Source: Hymenobacter glacialis
GTDB taxonomy: Bacteria; Bacteroidota; Bacteroidia; Cytophagales; Hymenobacteraceae
Direction of reading: 5' to 3'
DNA: 64,000 nucleotides
NCBI RefSeq assembly: GCF_001816165.1
Contig: NZ_MDZC01000014.1
Location: forward strand, 79,702 to 143,701
In this document: in pieces, positions 16,861 through 25,364 of the stretch
Position numbering within the stretch: the stretch's first letter is position 1
How the letters are laid out: every line of letters starts with the position of its first letter
The notes under the pieces: generated by a model
Databases searched by the model: none
Told to the model about the DNA's origin: nothing
Seen by the model: only the letters and a program-made list of their open reading frames with translations
Position numbers and translations under genes: made by a program

Positions 16861-17094
16861 ATGGCCATTGCCACGCCCTCGTCCCCGCAGCTTACTTCGA
16901 CACTTACCTGCCCCACTTGCGGCAATGCTCAGACCGAGCAGATGCCTACCGATGCCTGCCAGTATTTCTACGAATGTCCGGCCTGCCATACGGTCCTCAA
17001 GCCCCTGGCCGGCGACTGCTGCGTGTTTTGTTCTTACGGTTCGGTGCCATGCCCGCCCATCCAGGAGCAGGGGGCGGGAGGTTGCTGTGGTTAA
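16861..17094 (+). CDS. GDCCVxC-domain small cysteine-rich protein
   Basis: 77 residues with ten cysteines in eight clusters: CPTC (17-20), Cys33, CPAC (39-42), GDCCVFCSYGSVPCPP (51-66) and a terminal GCCG. The GDCCVxC stretch defines a recognised family of small proteins, some of them selenoproteins, often near mercury or other heavy-metal genes. The first two pairs resemble a zinc ribbon. Function is not established; metal binding is likely from the cysteine pattern. It starts 33 bases after the nucleotidase gene and may be co-transcribed with it. Confidence 0.75.
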   Translation: MAIATPSSPQLTSTLTCPTCGNAQTEQMPTDACQYFYECPACHTVLKPLAGDCCVFCSYGSVPCPPIQEQGAGGCCG

Positions 17095-17159
17095 GTCGCT
17101 CTGCGACTAGCCCTGCTTGCCTGAGCGCAGGCACTGAAATGGTTCGTTCAAACTGCTCT

Positions 17160-17531
17160 ATGCCGCGTTTCCTGTCCCATTTGCTGTTGCTGCTGTATGC
17201 GGGTGTTTTCCTGCATTGCCAGCCCCTGCCCGGGCCGGCCGCCAGCGTAGCAAATACTCCAGACACGCAGCAGGAACAGTCTGGCTCCGGCCTCTGCAAA
17301 AAGAAGCTGCAAACAGTGCAGGCCGACCCTGTGACCACAAAAGCGCTGGCGGCCAAGCATCATCCGCTCCCTCTCGGGGCCGGCGTGGCCACGGAATATG
17401 CAGCGCTGTATTTCGGCCTGCTGTTCCCGGCCGACCAGCCCGCTGTTAATCCTGCCCGCGGCCCCGATGCCGGCCCTGCACAGGGTTTTGCCAACCACCC
17501 CAATAAGGCTCCGCCTGTCCGTTTTTCTTAG
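17160..17531 (+). CDS. Putative secreted protein of unknown function
   Basis: 123 residues. I do not recognise the family. It begins with a signal-like stretch MPRFLSHLLLLLYAGVFLHC, where Cys20 could be a lipid acceptor, then a polar low-complexity region (NTPDTQQEQSG), CKKKLQTVQAD, and a hydrophobic stretch TEYAALYFGLLFPAD. A longer frame begins further upstream (ATG at 17139 adds seven residues). The size and layout recall the cysteine-containing secreted protein at 52975 that precedes a metal-efflux operon, but I see no clear similarity. It may be a real small gene between the GDCCVxC and thioredoxin genes. Confidence 0.4.
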   Translation: MPRFLSHLLLLLYAGVFLHCQPLPGPAASVANTPDTQQEQSGSGLCKKKLQTVQADPVTTKALAAKHHPLPLGAGVATEYAALYFGLLFPADQPAVNPARGPDAGPAQGFANHPNKAPPVRFS

Positions 17532-17800
17532 GAAAAGCGAGGAGGAGCAGGGTTTTGTATGCCCGGCCAGTTCAGGCGCTACTTTAGCCAGACCGTCTGC
17601 TCCTTGGGTTTTGTCCCGAAATCAGCCCCGCATTTTCCTGAGAATTCCCCGAAAATCTGCTATTAACCGGCCGACCGGCACCCGTGCGTGCATTTCAGGA
17701 CCGTGTTTCTGTCGCTACTTCTTCGGGCTGCGGGCTGTTCTCTTGCCCTGCATCGGCTCCTTATAGTAGTTGCATGCAAAACCGCGAAGCCTCCCATTAG
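17532..17800. other. Intergenic region upstream of the thioredoxin gene
   Basis: About 270 bases with no supported gene; overlapping open frames have no recognisable domain. The AT-rich 3' end leads into the promoter at 17801-17833. Confidence 0.5.
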
Positions 17801-17833
17801 TGAACAAATGAAAATTTGTTCATATTAACTTTG
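17801..17833 (+). promoter_or_regulatory. Palindromic operator and -7 box upstream of tlpA-like gene
   Basis: A perfect inverted repeat, TGAACAAAT and ATTTGTTCA separated by GAAA (17801-17822), is followed at once by TAACTTTG (17826-17833), an exact TAnnTTTG -7 box, 23 bases before the start codon. The palindrome covers the -33 region, so a bound regulator would control this promoter. The half-site TGAACAA is also in the ArsR gene promoter. Confidence 0.6.
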
Positions 17834-17856
17834 TCACCCTGCTAAATCTTCCAACT

Positions 17857-18462
17857 ATGAATCGCAAGACTCTCACCTCCTGGCTCCCGCTTGCCCTGTT
17901 TGCCCTCGTCATGTTATCGCCCCTGCGGCCCATCGTACTCGGTGGCCTCCAGCGCGGCCTGCTGGCCACCGGCCTCATGAAAGCCGATGTGCCCATGGCG
18001 CCTGCCAACGAAATGCCGGTCGTACTCGCCAACAACAGCGCCTACCCCCACAACCTGCCCATGACCACCCTCGACGGCAAGGCCGTGAACCTGAGCGACC
18101 TGAAAGGCAAGGTGGTGTTCGTGAACCTGTGGGCCAGCTGGTGCCCGCCCTGCCGCGCCGAAATGCCCGGCATCGAAGCCCTCTACAAGAAGGTGGACCA
18201 CTCCAAAGTGGCCTTCGTGATGCTGTCGCTGGACGATGACGCGGCCAAGGCCCGCAAATATGTTCAGGGCAATGGCTTCACCTTCCCCGTGTACATGCGT
18301 ACCGGCGACTTGCCCGCGCCGTTCGATTCCAACTCCATTCCTTCTACTGTCATCCTCGGCCCCGATGGCCAGGTAGCCGCCCGCCACGAGGGCATGGCCG
18401 AATACGACACCCCCGAGTTTCTGACCGCGCTCAACCAGCTGGCCAAAGGAGCAACTCGCTAA
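17857..18462 (+). CDS. TlpA/ResA-like membrane-anchored thioredoxin
   Basis: 201 residues. One N-terminal hydrophobic segment (about 8-28, LPLALFALVMLSPL) serves as an anchor or signal. The thioredoxin fold starts near residue 68 (MTTLDGKAVNLSDLKGKVVFVNLWASWCPPCRAEM), with active site WCPPC at 95-99, then VAFVMLSLDDDAAKARKYV, the cis-Pro region SIPSTVILGPDG and ARHEGMAEYD. This is the AhpC/TSA-Redoxin branch used by TlpA/ResA proteins, which reduce disulfides outside the cytoplasm, for example during cytochrome c maturation. It faces the palindromic promoter and is followed by a strong terminator, so it is probably a single-gene unit. Confidence 0.88.
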   Translation: MNRKTLTSWLPLALFALVMLSPLRPIVLGGLQRGLLATGLMKADVPMAPANEMPVVLANNSAYPHNLPMTTLDGKAVNLSDLKGKVVFVNLWASWCPPCRAEMPGIEALYKKVDHSKVAFVMLSLDDDAAKARKYVQGNGFTFPVYMRTGDLPAPFDSNSIPSTVILGPDGQVAARHEGMAEYDTPEFLTALNQLAKGATR

Positions 18463-18510
18463 GCACGTGCCGCTACGATAGGCAAAAGCACGACGCCCGC
18501 CTGGAGAGCC

Positions 18511-18568
18511 GTACCTAAGCAAGAAATGCCCCGCAGAGTAATCTGCGGGGCATTTCTTGCTTAGGTAC
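18511..18568. terminator. Strong bidirectional terminator hairpin
   Basis: Perfect 27-base arms starting GTACCTAAGCAAGAAATGCC with a four-base loop GTAA. It lies between the convergent thioredoxin and dehydrogenase genes. Confidence 0.9.
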
Positions 18569-18588
18569 AAGCTCAATGTAGGGTGCAT

Positions 18589-19604
18589 TCAGGCTGGCAC
18601 TGCCATTTGCGTGGGTGGAGCCAGCTCGTTGGGCGTGGGCTGGCCGGCCAGCCAGCAGCTCAGGTTCTCGAGGGAAGTGGTGGCGATGCTGGTCAGGGCA
18701 TCATGGGTCAGGAAACCCTGGTGGCCGGTTACCAGGGCGTTGGGGTGGGCCAGCAGGCACACCAGCAGCGCATCCTGCAGGGGCTGCTGAGAATGGTCGT
18801 TGAAAAACAGGCCTTTTTCGTGCTCGTACACATCGAGCCCCAGATAGCCCAACTGGCCCGATTCGAGTGCCGCCAGGGCAGCTTCCGTGTCCAGGAGCGC
18901 CCCCCGGCCGGTGTTGATGAGCATGGCGCCGCGCTTGGTGCGGGCCAGTTGCGCCGCATTTAGAATGTGCCGGGTGGCGGGCGTGAGCGGGGCATGCAGC
19001 GAGATGACGTCGGCCTGCGCGCACAGCTCGTCCAGCGACACGTACGTTAATCCGTAACGGTGGGTCAGCTCCGCATCGGGTTGGATATCGTAGCCCAGCA
19101 GGCGGCAGCCGAAACCGTGCAGCAGGCCCGCCAGCGTGCCGCCAATGGTGCCGCAGCCAATGATGCCCACCGTCTTGCCGTGCAGGTCAAAGCCCACGAG
19201 GTTATCGAGCCGGAAGTCGGCGCGGCGCATTTGGGCACTGGCCTGGAGCAGGCGGCGGTTCAGGGCCAGCATGAGGGCCAGGGCGTGTTCGGCAATGGCG
19301 AAAGGGGAGTAGTGCGGCACGTTGGCCACGCGCAGGCCCAGCCGGTGGGCAACGGGCAGGTCCACGTTGTCGTGCCGGCGGCGCGCACCAGCAGGTAGCG
19401 CACGCCCAGCGCCCAGAGTGTTTCTAGCACCGGCGCGGAAGCATCGTCGTTTACGAAAATGGCCACGGCGGTGCTGCCGGCGGCCTGGGCGGCACTCTCC
19501 TGGGTGAGGGCCGCGTCCAGGAAGTTGAAGGCGTACTGGTCCTGCGCGACCGTGGTCAGATAGGGGCGCTCGAAGGGGTAGGAGCTGAAAACGGTGATGG
19601 TCAT
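18589..19604 (-). pseudogene. D-2-hydroxyacid (D-lactate type) dehydrogenase with a one-base frameshift
   Basis: The N-terminal part (from ATG at 19604, MTITVFSSYPFERPYL) reads in one frame to LLVRAAG, and the rest continues in another frame from HDNVDLPVAHRLGLRVANVP. In intact relatives these are contiguous (RCAGFNNVDL-like), so one base is missing near 19374-19380, next to a GG/CC run. The remaining frame is complete: TVGIIGCGTIGGTLAGLLHGFGC for NAD, NTGRGALLDTEAAL with the catalytic Arg, VYEHEKGLFF with Glu, and GHQGFLTHDAL with the catalytic His. This is the D-lactate dehydrogenase branch that makes or uses D-lactate with NADH. As written the protein would not be made whole; a sequencing error is possible. 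Confidence 0.82.
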
Positions 19605-19843
19605 GGCGTGTTGCATCTATGAAGAAGGAGGTCTGGCTGGTCATGCTGGCCCCGCGCAAAGGCTGGCACCGGCAGGGGTGTCCTTCTGGAAATAGGCAGA
19701 AAAGCGGAAATGCAAGGTTACGCCGCTCAGGTAGCCAGCCACTTGATGAAAGTCATGCCGGAGCCTGACATTGCGCATGTCGTTTGTCACGGGCCATGTG
19801 GTTATTTGCCCTTGATGCTGCTCCACACTTTAAGCTGTGCCCC

Positions 19844-20668
19844 ATGACCCCTGCTCTGCTGATTCTTACCGACTTTTTTCGGGCTGCCAACCAGGCGCTT
19901 GATTACGCCACCAACCTGGCCGGCCCGCTCGGGGCCCGACTGGTGCTGCTGCACGTGCGCCGCGATTCCATCCTCGACTCCGAGCTGTTCACCGGCGAGC
20001 TGTCTGACCTGAGCAAGGAAGCTACGGCGATGGCACTGAGCCAGGTAGCCACTGGCCTGGCCGTGCCGGTAGTTGTCGAAGTAGGGCACGGCCGCGTGGC
20101 CTTCGCCGTGGCCGATGCCGTGAGCCGGCACCACCCGCTGGTGGTGGTGATGGGCCGGCCCGACTATTCGGCTACCCCCGACGAGCTGGTGCGCACCACC
20201 GCGCTCGACCTCCTGCGCACGGCGCCCTATCCCATGCTCATTGTGCCGCACACGCTCACCAGCACGGTGCTGCCCCGGCGCGTGCTGCTGGCCGTCGACG
20301 GGGAGGAGTTCACCGTAGGGCCGCACGCCGGGGCCATGCGCCACATCTCGCGCACGCTGGGCGTGGAGCTGACGGTATTGCACGTGACGCCAGATGCCGC
20401 CGACGACGTGTCGGAGGACGAGGTAATGGCGTCGGTGCAGCGCACCGGGCTGGGCCTCGACTTGCCCGCCCCCATGCGCTTCCGGCGCGTGGTGGCGGCG
20501 AGTCCGGCCGAAGGAATATTGCACGCTGCCCAGGCCGGAGGCGCCGATTTGGTGGTGGTGCTGGCGCGCCCCCGTAGCTTCTGGGGGCAGCTGTTTCACC
20601 ACAGCGTAACGGCCGAAGTGCTCCTGCACAGCCCGGTGCCCGTGCTGGTGCTGCCCACCCTCGCCTGA
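19844..20668 (+). CDS. Universal stress protein, tandem UspA domains
   Basis: 274 residues in two UspA-like halves. The first (about 1-140) has ALLILTDFFRAANQALDYA, RLVLLHVRRDS and VVVMGRPDYSATPDELV; the second (about 145-274) has RRVLLAVDGEEFTVGPHAG, LTVLHVTPDAA, ILHAAQAGGADLVVVLARP and SVTAEVLLHSPVPVLVLP. The usual ATP-binding G-x2-G-x9-G-S/T motif is poorly kept in both, so ATP binding is uncertain. The start at 19844 is preferred to an upstream frame start at 19784. It stands alone on the plus strand, divergent from the dehydrogenase. Confidence 0.85.
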   Translation: MTPALLILTDFFRAANQALDYATNLAGPLGARLVLLHVRRDSILDSELFTGELSDLSKEATAMALSQVATGLAVPVVVEVGHGRVAFAVADAVSRHHPLVVVMGRPDYSATPDELVRTTALDLLRTAPYPMLIVPHTLTSTVLPRRVLLAVDGEEFTVGPHAGAMRHISRTLGVELTVLHVTPDAADDVSEDEVMASVQRTGLGLDLPAPMRFRRVVAASPAEGILHAAQAGGADLVVVLARPRSFWGQLFHHSVTAEVLLHSPVPVLVLPTLA

Positions 20669-21058
20669 AACCGCCGCGGGGGCAGCGCCTTGTCTTTAGC
20701 CCGCCGGGAGGACCCGGGCTACGTCGCCGCCCCTCAATTTTGAACTGTTGCAGAAATTAGTTTTCAACCATTTATTCTGAAAATCAAACGGTTTAGTGTC
20801 TGGTAATAAAGTTGTTGCACGGGTTAGGTGGTGCCGGTTCCGACACTGGCGGTTGGGGGCGCTAGCCACACCGTTTGCGCTATATAAAACTGACTCTAAG
20901 TGCGTTTGGATTGTCTATTATTGATATGCTGCAAAAATTTTACCGCTCCTTCAAACACTATCAATCAGAACAGTACGGCTACATAAATCGTATAGCATTG
21001 TATAAATTTCGTCTATATTTAAAAATAAATATCTTCACACCCTTCATTTCGTACTCTG
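20669..21058. other. Intergenic region with AT-rich promoter segment
   Basis: About 390 bases. A short inverted repeat TAGCCCG / CGGGCTA sits at 20697-20721 without a T run. From about 20740 to 21058 the composition becomes clearly AT-rich compared with the rest of the window, as expected for a strong promoter or an acquired segment. I see no supported gene: an open frame at 20875 overlaps the lipoprotein start and resembles nothing. Confidence 0.5.
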
Positions 21059-21328
21059 ATGAAAAAGTCCATTTTACCCATCACTTTCCTGTTTGCCGCT
21101 ACACTTCTTGGGGGTTGCTCAATGGGGAGCTCCATCTCCTCCGACACTAATTCCAACAACCCAGCCGTGGCCCAGCAGGCCCAGAAAATTCAGGAGCTGC
21201 GAGCGCAGGTGAAAGCCCAAAAGGAGATATCTGACGCCGAAAAGCAAAAGCTCAACGGGTTGGAGCAACAGCTCAAAGGAGCCGAGCAGAACCTGAAAGG
21301 CGTGAAAACGCAGGCCAAAGCGCAGTAG
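21059..21328 (+). CDS. Small coiled-coil lipoprotein (Lpp-like), copy 1
   Basis: 89 residues. Lipoprotein signal MKKSILPITFLFAATLLGGC, lipid-acceptor Cys20. After a Ser/Asn linker, residues 35-89 form one long heptad helix (AQKIQELRAQVKAQKEIS, EKQKLNGLEQQLKGAEQNL). That is the layout of a short Lpp-type or spacer lipoprotein. I do not recognise a named family. It is paralogous to the next gene: DTNSNNPAVAQQAQKIQEL against DLNSSNPGVAAQASKVQQL. The pair stands just upstream of an MscS channel, so an envelope role is likely. Confidence 0.8.
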   Translation: MKKSILPITFLFAATLLGGCSMGSSISSDTNSNNPAVAQQAQKIQELRAQVKAQKEISDAEKQKLNGLEQQLKGAEQNLKGVKTQAKAQ

Positions 21329-21434
21329 CTCTGCATAAATGAAGGGGTAGCTCCGGGGCCTGGCCACGGGACCACCCCAAATGTGGGCTACCTGCGCAGG
21401 CTTGCCCAACCCTCTCTTTACCCTTCATATTGCC

Positions 21435-21710
21435 ATGACTTTCTTCCTGAAAACGGCCGCAGTGCTCTTGTGTCTTTCTGCCACCGCCTGCCAGTCAGAC
21501 AACACCACCGACCTGGCTGCCGACCTCAACTCATCTAATCCGGGCGTGGCGGCACAAGCCAGCAAAGTGCAGCAGCTGCAAGTGCAGCTGGAGCAGCAGC
21601 AGGCCACCATTGAGGCCGAGAAACAAAAGCTCCAGGCCATGCAGCAGCAGCTGGATGGCGCCCGCGAAAACCTGACGGGGCTGAAGCGCCAGACTGCGGC
21701 TACTCAGTAA
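21435..21710 (+). CDS. Small coiled-coil lipoprotein (Lpp-like), copy 2
   Basis: 91 residues. Signal MTFFLKTAAVLLCLSATAC with lipid-acceptor Cys19, then DLNSSNPGVAAQASKVQQL and a continuous coiled coil (LEQQQATIEAEKQKLQAMQQQ) to the end. Clearly a diverged tandem copy of the lipoprotein at 21059, with the same length and heptad register. The start at 21435 is chosen over an upstream in-frame ATG at 21381, which adds a non-signal stretch. Function unknown; possible structural or stress-induced envelope lipoprotein. Confidence 0.8.
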   Translation: MTFFLKTAAVLLCLSATACQSDNTTDLAADLNSSNPGVAAQASKVQQLQVQLEQQQATIEAEKQKLQAMQQQLDGARENLTGLKRQTAATQ

Positions 21711-21867
21711 TTGAAACGCGTACCTGCCCAGCGCCAGTGCTCGCGACGCGGGCGGCTATTTGTTGCCTTTCTTACTTATTGAGGCCTCATTGGCGGCCGC
21801 CGAATGCTTAATAATGGGACTTGGGTCTAATTCAATATCCCCTTTCCAGACACCACAGTAGGATTTT

Positions 21868-22890
21868 ATGGATTTTTCGATTGCCTGGCAGAAAATCAAC
21901 CAGATAGGCCGCGATTTTATGCTGCTGCTGCCAAACCTGCTGTTTGGCATTGTGGTGTTTGTGGTATTCTACTTTGTGGCGCGCGGCGTGCAGTCGCTGG
22001 TGGAGCGGGTGATGAGCCGCAAGGAGAACCATAATCAAGGCCTGAAGACGTTGCTCCGGCGGCTCAGCTTCGTGCTGGTGTTGATTCTGGGGGTGCTGGT
22101 TACGGTTACCATCATGGTGCCCAGCTTCACGCCCGCCAGCCTGATAAGCGCGCTGGGCATTGGCGGCGTGGCCATTGGCTTTGCCTTTAAGGACATCTTC
22201 CAGAACTTTCTGGCCGGGGTGCTGCTGCTGCTCACCGAGCCCTTCAAAATCAACGACCAGATTCGCTACAAGGATTTCGAGGGCACCGTGGAAACGATTC
22301 AGACGCGGGCCACCACCATCAAAACCTACGACGGCCGGCGGGTAGTGATTCCCAACGCCGAGCTGTTCATTAACGCCGTGACGGTGAACACGGCCTACGA
22401 TAAGCGCCGCCTGGAGTACGACATTGGCATTGGCTACGGCGACGACATTGCGCAGGCCCGTGAGCTCATCCTCGAAGCCATGCGCGGCGTGGAAGGCGTG
22501 CTGACCGACCCGGCCCCCGAGGCATTGGTGGTGGATTTGGCCGGCAGCAGCGTCAACATTCGGGCCCGGTGGTGGATAAACCCACCGCGCCGCGCCGACA
22601 TCATGGGCGCGCACGACCGGGTGCTGGAAGCCATCAAGAACACGCTGGTAGCCCACGGCATCGACCTGCCTTTCCCAACGCAGCAGATTCTGTGGCACGA
22701 CCAGACCGAAGTTACCGACGGCAACCGGCAGCTGCAGCGCGAAGGCTGGCCGGCCGGCTCAGGCCAGGTGCCCAAGTCGCGGGCTGAAGTGCGGCAGGCT
22801 CTTCAGGAAAAGCAAGCCTCCTCCGAAGCAGCGCCCCAGCCTGAAACCGACAGCCCAAAATCCGACGACTCGGAAGCCGACAAGCAATAA
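21868..22890 (+). CDS. MscS-family mechanosensitive channel, copy 1
   Basis: 340 residues. Three N-terminal hydrophobic helices (about 15-42, 65-90, 94-125), the last being the pore-lining TM3 with the glycine/alanine-rich LISALGIGGVAIGFAFKDIFQNFLAGVLLL. The cytoplasmic domain follows: NDQIRYKDFEGTVETIQTRA, then TYDGRRVVIPNAELFINAVT, both diagnostic of MscS. The C-terminal 50 residues are polar and rich in Gln, Ser and Asp. MscS channels release solutes on osmotic downshock. It is the first of three MscS-like genes here. Confidence 0.92.
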   Translation: MDFSIAWQKINQIGRDFMLLLPNLLFGIVVFVVFYFVARGVQSLVERVMSRKENHNQGLKTLLRRLSFVLVLILGVLVTVTIMVPSFTPASLISALGIGGVAIGFAFKDIFQNFLAGVLLLLTEPFKINDQIRYKDFEGTVETIQTRATTIKTYDGRRVVIPNAELFINAVTVNTAYDKRRLEYDIGIGYGDDIAQARELILEAMRGVEGVLTDPAPEALVVDLAGSSVNIRARWWINPPRRADIMGAHDRVLEAIKNTLVAHGIDLPFPTQQILWHDQTEVTDGNRQLQREGWPAGSGQVPKSRAEVRQALQEKQASSEAAPQPETDSPKSDDSEADKQ

Positions 22891-22914
22891 ATTGCCCAAT
22901 TGGAGGGACAAGGG

Positions 22915-24186
22915 TTAGTGGGGCTTCTCCTCCGGCTCGGCAGCGCCATCTGGGTAGAGCCGTCGGATGAGGCGCTCCAGCGTGAGGCCCTGCCCGATGA
23001 CGGAGAACAGCACCACGGCGTAGGTAATGGCCACGATGACGCTTTTAAAGGGCACATCGTTGCTGATGGAAAGCGCCAGGGCCACTGAGATGCCGCCGCG
23101 CAGCCCGCCCCAGGTCAGCATAATGGGCGCTTTGCTGTCCAACGTGAGCCAGCGGCGGGCCAGCCGGTAGGGCAGCCACACGGCAATGTAGCGGGACAGC
23201 AGCACCAGCACAATGGCCAGGCCGCTGATAAACCAGTACGAGGCATCGAGCTGGATAACCAGCAGCTCCACGCCAATGAGCACAAACAGCAGGGCGTTGA
23301 GAATCACGTCGATGAGTTCCCAGAACTTGTCCACGTACTCCTCGGTCTGGTGGCTCATGGCGTCCTGCCGGGCCCGGTCGCCCACGAGCAGGCCCGCCAC
23401 CACCATGGCCAGCGGGCCCGATACGTGCAGCCGCTGGGCCAGCAGGTAGCCGCCCATCACGGCGGCCAGGGTCAGAATCACCTCGGTCTGGTAGTGGTTG
23501 ATGGAGCGCAGCAGCCGGTAGAGGCCGTAGCCCAGCACCAACCCAAAGAGCACCCCGCCGCCGGCTTCCTGCAAAAAGAGCATCGCAATGCCGCCCGCCC
23601 CAATGCTGTCGGGGCCGCCTAGCACAATGCGGTAAATGGTGGCAAACACCACCACGCCCACGCCGTCGTTAAAAAGCGACTCGCCCACAATGTTCAATTT
23701 CACGCTTTCCGGCAGCTTGAGGCGGGCCAGAATGCCCAGCACGGCAATGGGGTCGGTGGGCGAAATCAGGGACCCAAACAGCAGGCACATGGCGTAGCCA
23801 ATTTCAAAGCCAAGCCAGTGGCTGATGTAGTACAGCCCGGTGCCGATGAGAAAGGTGCTCAGCAACACACCCACGAAGGCAAACAGCATCACCGAGCGGC
23901 GCTCCACGCGCAGCTGGGCCGCGTCGGTGTGGAAGGCGCCGGCGAAGAGCAGCAAGCTCAGCATCACGTCAAACAGCACGCGGTCGAAGTCGATGCTGGC
24001 CACGGTCTCGCGCGTGAGGGTAAACCAGGTGGGCTGCATGGCGCCCAGCCCCAGTATTACCAGCGAAAAAGCCAGAGATACCACCATGATGCCAATGGCA
24101 TCGGGCAGCTTCAGAAACCGGGTATTGAGGTAGGCAAACAGCGCCGATACCACAATGAGCAACGTAATTAGGGTAAACAAATCCAT
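22915..24186 (-). CDS. Na+/H+ antiporter, CPA1 (NhaP-like)
   Basis: 423 residues with about twelve hydrophobic helices. Signature segments are GSLISPTDPIAVLGILARL (helix 5), VGESLFNDGVGVVVFATIYR with the paired Asn-Asp of CPA1 exchangers, and ITWGGLRGGISVALALS-like LTWGGLRGGISVALA near the C-terminus. CPA1 proteins swap Na+ or K+ for H+ across the inner membrane. It converges on the MscS gene upstream and is followed on the same strand by a second MscS-like gene, suggesting joint control of ions and turgor. Confidence 0.9.
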   Translation of the reverse strand: MDLFTLITLLIVVSALFAYLNTRFLKLPDAIGIMVVSLAFSLVILGLGAMQPTWFTLTRETVASIDFDRVLFDVMLSLLLFAGAFHTDAAQLRVERRSVMLFAFVGVLLSTFLIGTGLYYISHWLGFEIGYAMCLLFGSLISPTDPIAVLGILARLKLPESVKLNIVGESLFNDGVGVVVFATIYRIVLGGPDSIGAGGIAMLFLQEAGGGVLFGLVLGYGLYRLLRSINHYQTEVILTLAAVMGGYLLAQRLHVSGPLAMVVAGLLVGDRARQDAMSHQTEEYVDKFWELIDVILNALLFVLIGVELLVIQLDASYWFISGLAIVLVLLSRYIAVWLPYRLARRWLTLDSKAPIMLTWGGLRGGISVALALSISNDVPFKSVIVAITYAVVLFSVIGQGLTLERLIRRLYPDGAAEPEEKPH

Positions 24187-24243
24187 AAGGAAAGCTAAGG
24201 GGGTTCTACAACTGCAATTAGGGTAGCCGGCGGCAGGGCCGTC

Positions 24244-25158
24244 TTACTGGCTTGGCGCTGGTAGCGGCGTGGAGGGCGGCGTCAGGCGCTGGCTGAGCTG
24301 GTCGAGCAGCGCCGGCGACACGTCCAGGGTGCGGATGGGGAAGGGGATGACGATGTCGGCCGCATCGAAGGCACGCTTGATGCGCATAATGGCCTCGCTT
24401 TTGGCTCCCACGTAATCTACCTGCTTTTTGTAGGGAATCCAGAAGCGCAGCATGAATGTGATGGCGCTGTCGCCGAAGCCGGTAAACATGACTTCTACCG
24501 GCCGGCCGGGCACCAGGTTCGGCAGGTCCCGCATGGCGGCCAGCACTGTGTCGCGCACCTGCTCCAAGTCGGAGTCGTAGCCCACGCCGCACTCCAGGTC
24601 CACGCGGCGGTGGGTGGTGACGGTGTAGTTGGTCACGGCGCTTTCCACCACCTTGCGGTTGGGCACGCGCACCAGCTCGCCGGTGGTTTGCCGCAGGTCC
24701 AGGGTGCGCAGGTTGATGCTTTCGATGGTGCCGAAAAACTTGTCGGTTTCAATGACGTCGCCCACCGTAAAGGGCCGTTGCACGGCGATGATGATGCCGC
24801 TGATGAAGTTGGCCGCAATGTCCTGAAACGCAAAGCCCAGCGCCAGGCCGATGATGCCGACACCGGCCAGCAGCGAGGTCACGGTTTTGTCGAGGCTGAG
24901 CACCTCCAAGGTGAAAAACACCCCCAGCAGCAGCACGCCCACATAAACGACGGTGCTCACCAGGTTGTTGAGGGTGGAATGTTGCGACATGCGCGGGAGC
25001 ACCTGCGCGCTGAGCTGCCGCAGCAGCCGCGCCGCATACCACGTAGCCACCAGGATTACCAAGGCAATGAGCAGGTTGGGCAGCATCAGAATGAACTGCT
25101 GCAGCCAGCGCACCAGCTTGCCAGACAAAAGGGAGAACGCGCGTTGAATATCGGTCAT
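24244..25158 (-). CDS. MscS-family mechanosensitive channel, copy 2
   Basis: 304 residues. Helices at about 20-40, 60-85 and 90-120; TM3 has TSLLAGVGIIGLALGFAFQ and then DIAANFISGIIIAVQRPFTVGD, and the cytoplasmic domain has GTIESINLRTLDLR and RVPNRKVVESAVTNYTVT. The C-terminal tail is short and Pro-rich. This one differs from copy 1 in TM3 residues and has a shorter tail, so they are paralogues rather than a recent duplicate. It starts upstream of the antiporter on the same strand. Confidence 0.92.
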   Translation of the reverse strand: MTDIQRAFSLLSGKLVRWLQQFILMLPNLLIALVILVATWYAARLLRQLSAQVLPRMSQHSTLNNLVSTVVYVGVLLLGVFFTLEVLSLDKTVTSLLAGVGIIGLALGFAFQDIAANFISGIIIAVQRPFTVGDVIETDKFFGTIESINLRTLDLRQTTGELVRVPNRKVVESAVTNYTVTTHRRVDLECGVGYDSDLEQVRDTVLAAMRDLPNLVPGRPVEVMFTGFGDSAITFMLRFWIPYKKQVDYVGAKSEAIMRIKRAFDAADIVIPFPIRTLDVSPALLDQLSQRLTPPSTPLPAPSQ

Positions 25159-25364
25159 GCAGAAACGTAGAGGAGAATGCCCATCCTACGGCTGAAGGGT
25201 AAGCCGGGGTTGGATATGATGAAGAACAGGGGGGCGGCAGACCGGTTCGGTCCGTTTCAGCGGCTGCGGAGCGCAGCTCTAAGGAATGTGGGGGGTGAAC
25301 AGGCGCCGGCCGGGGAAACGCATGCAGGTCGCCGGCTTCTAACGGCCATGAAAACGGTGCAAAA

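Noticed and set aside
20875..21150. 91-codon plus-strand frame in the AT-rich region
   Set aside because: It overlaps the lipoprotein start in another frame and matches nothing known.
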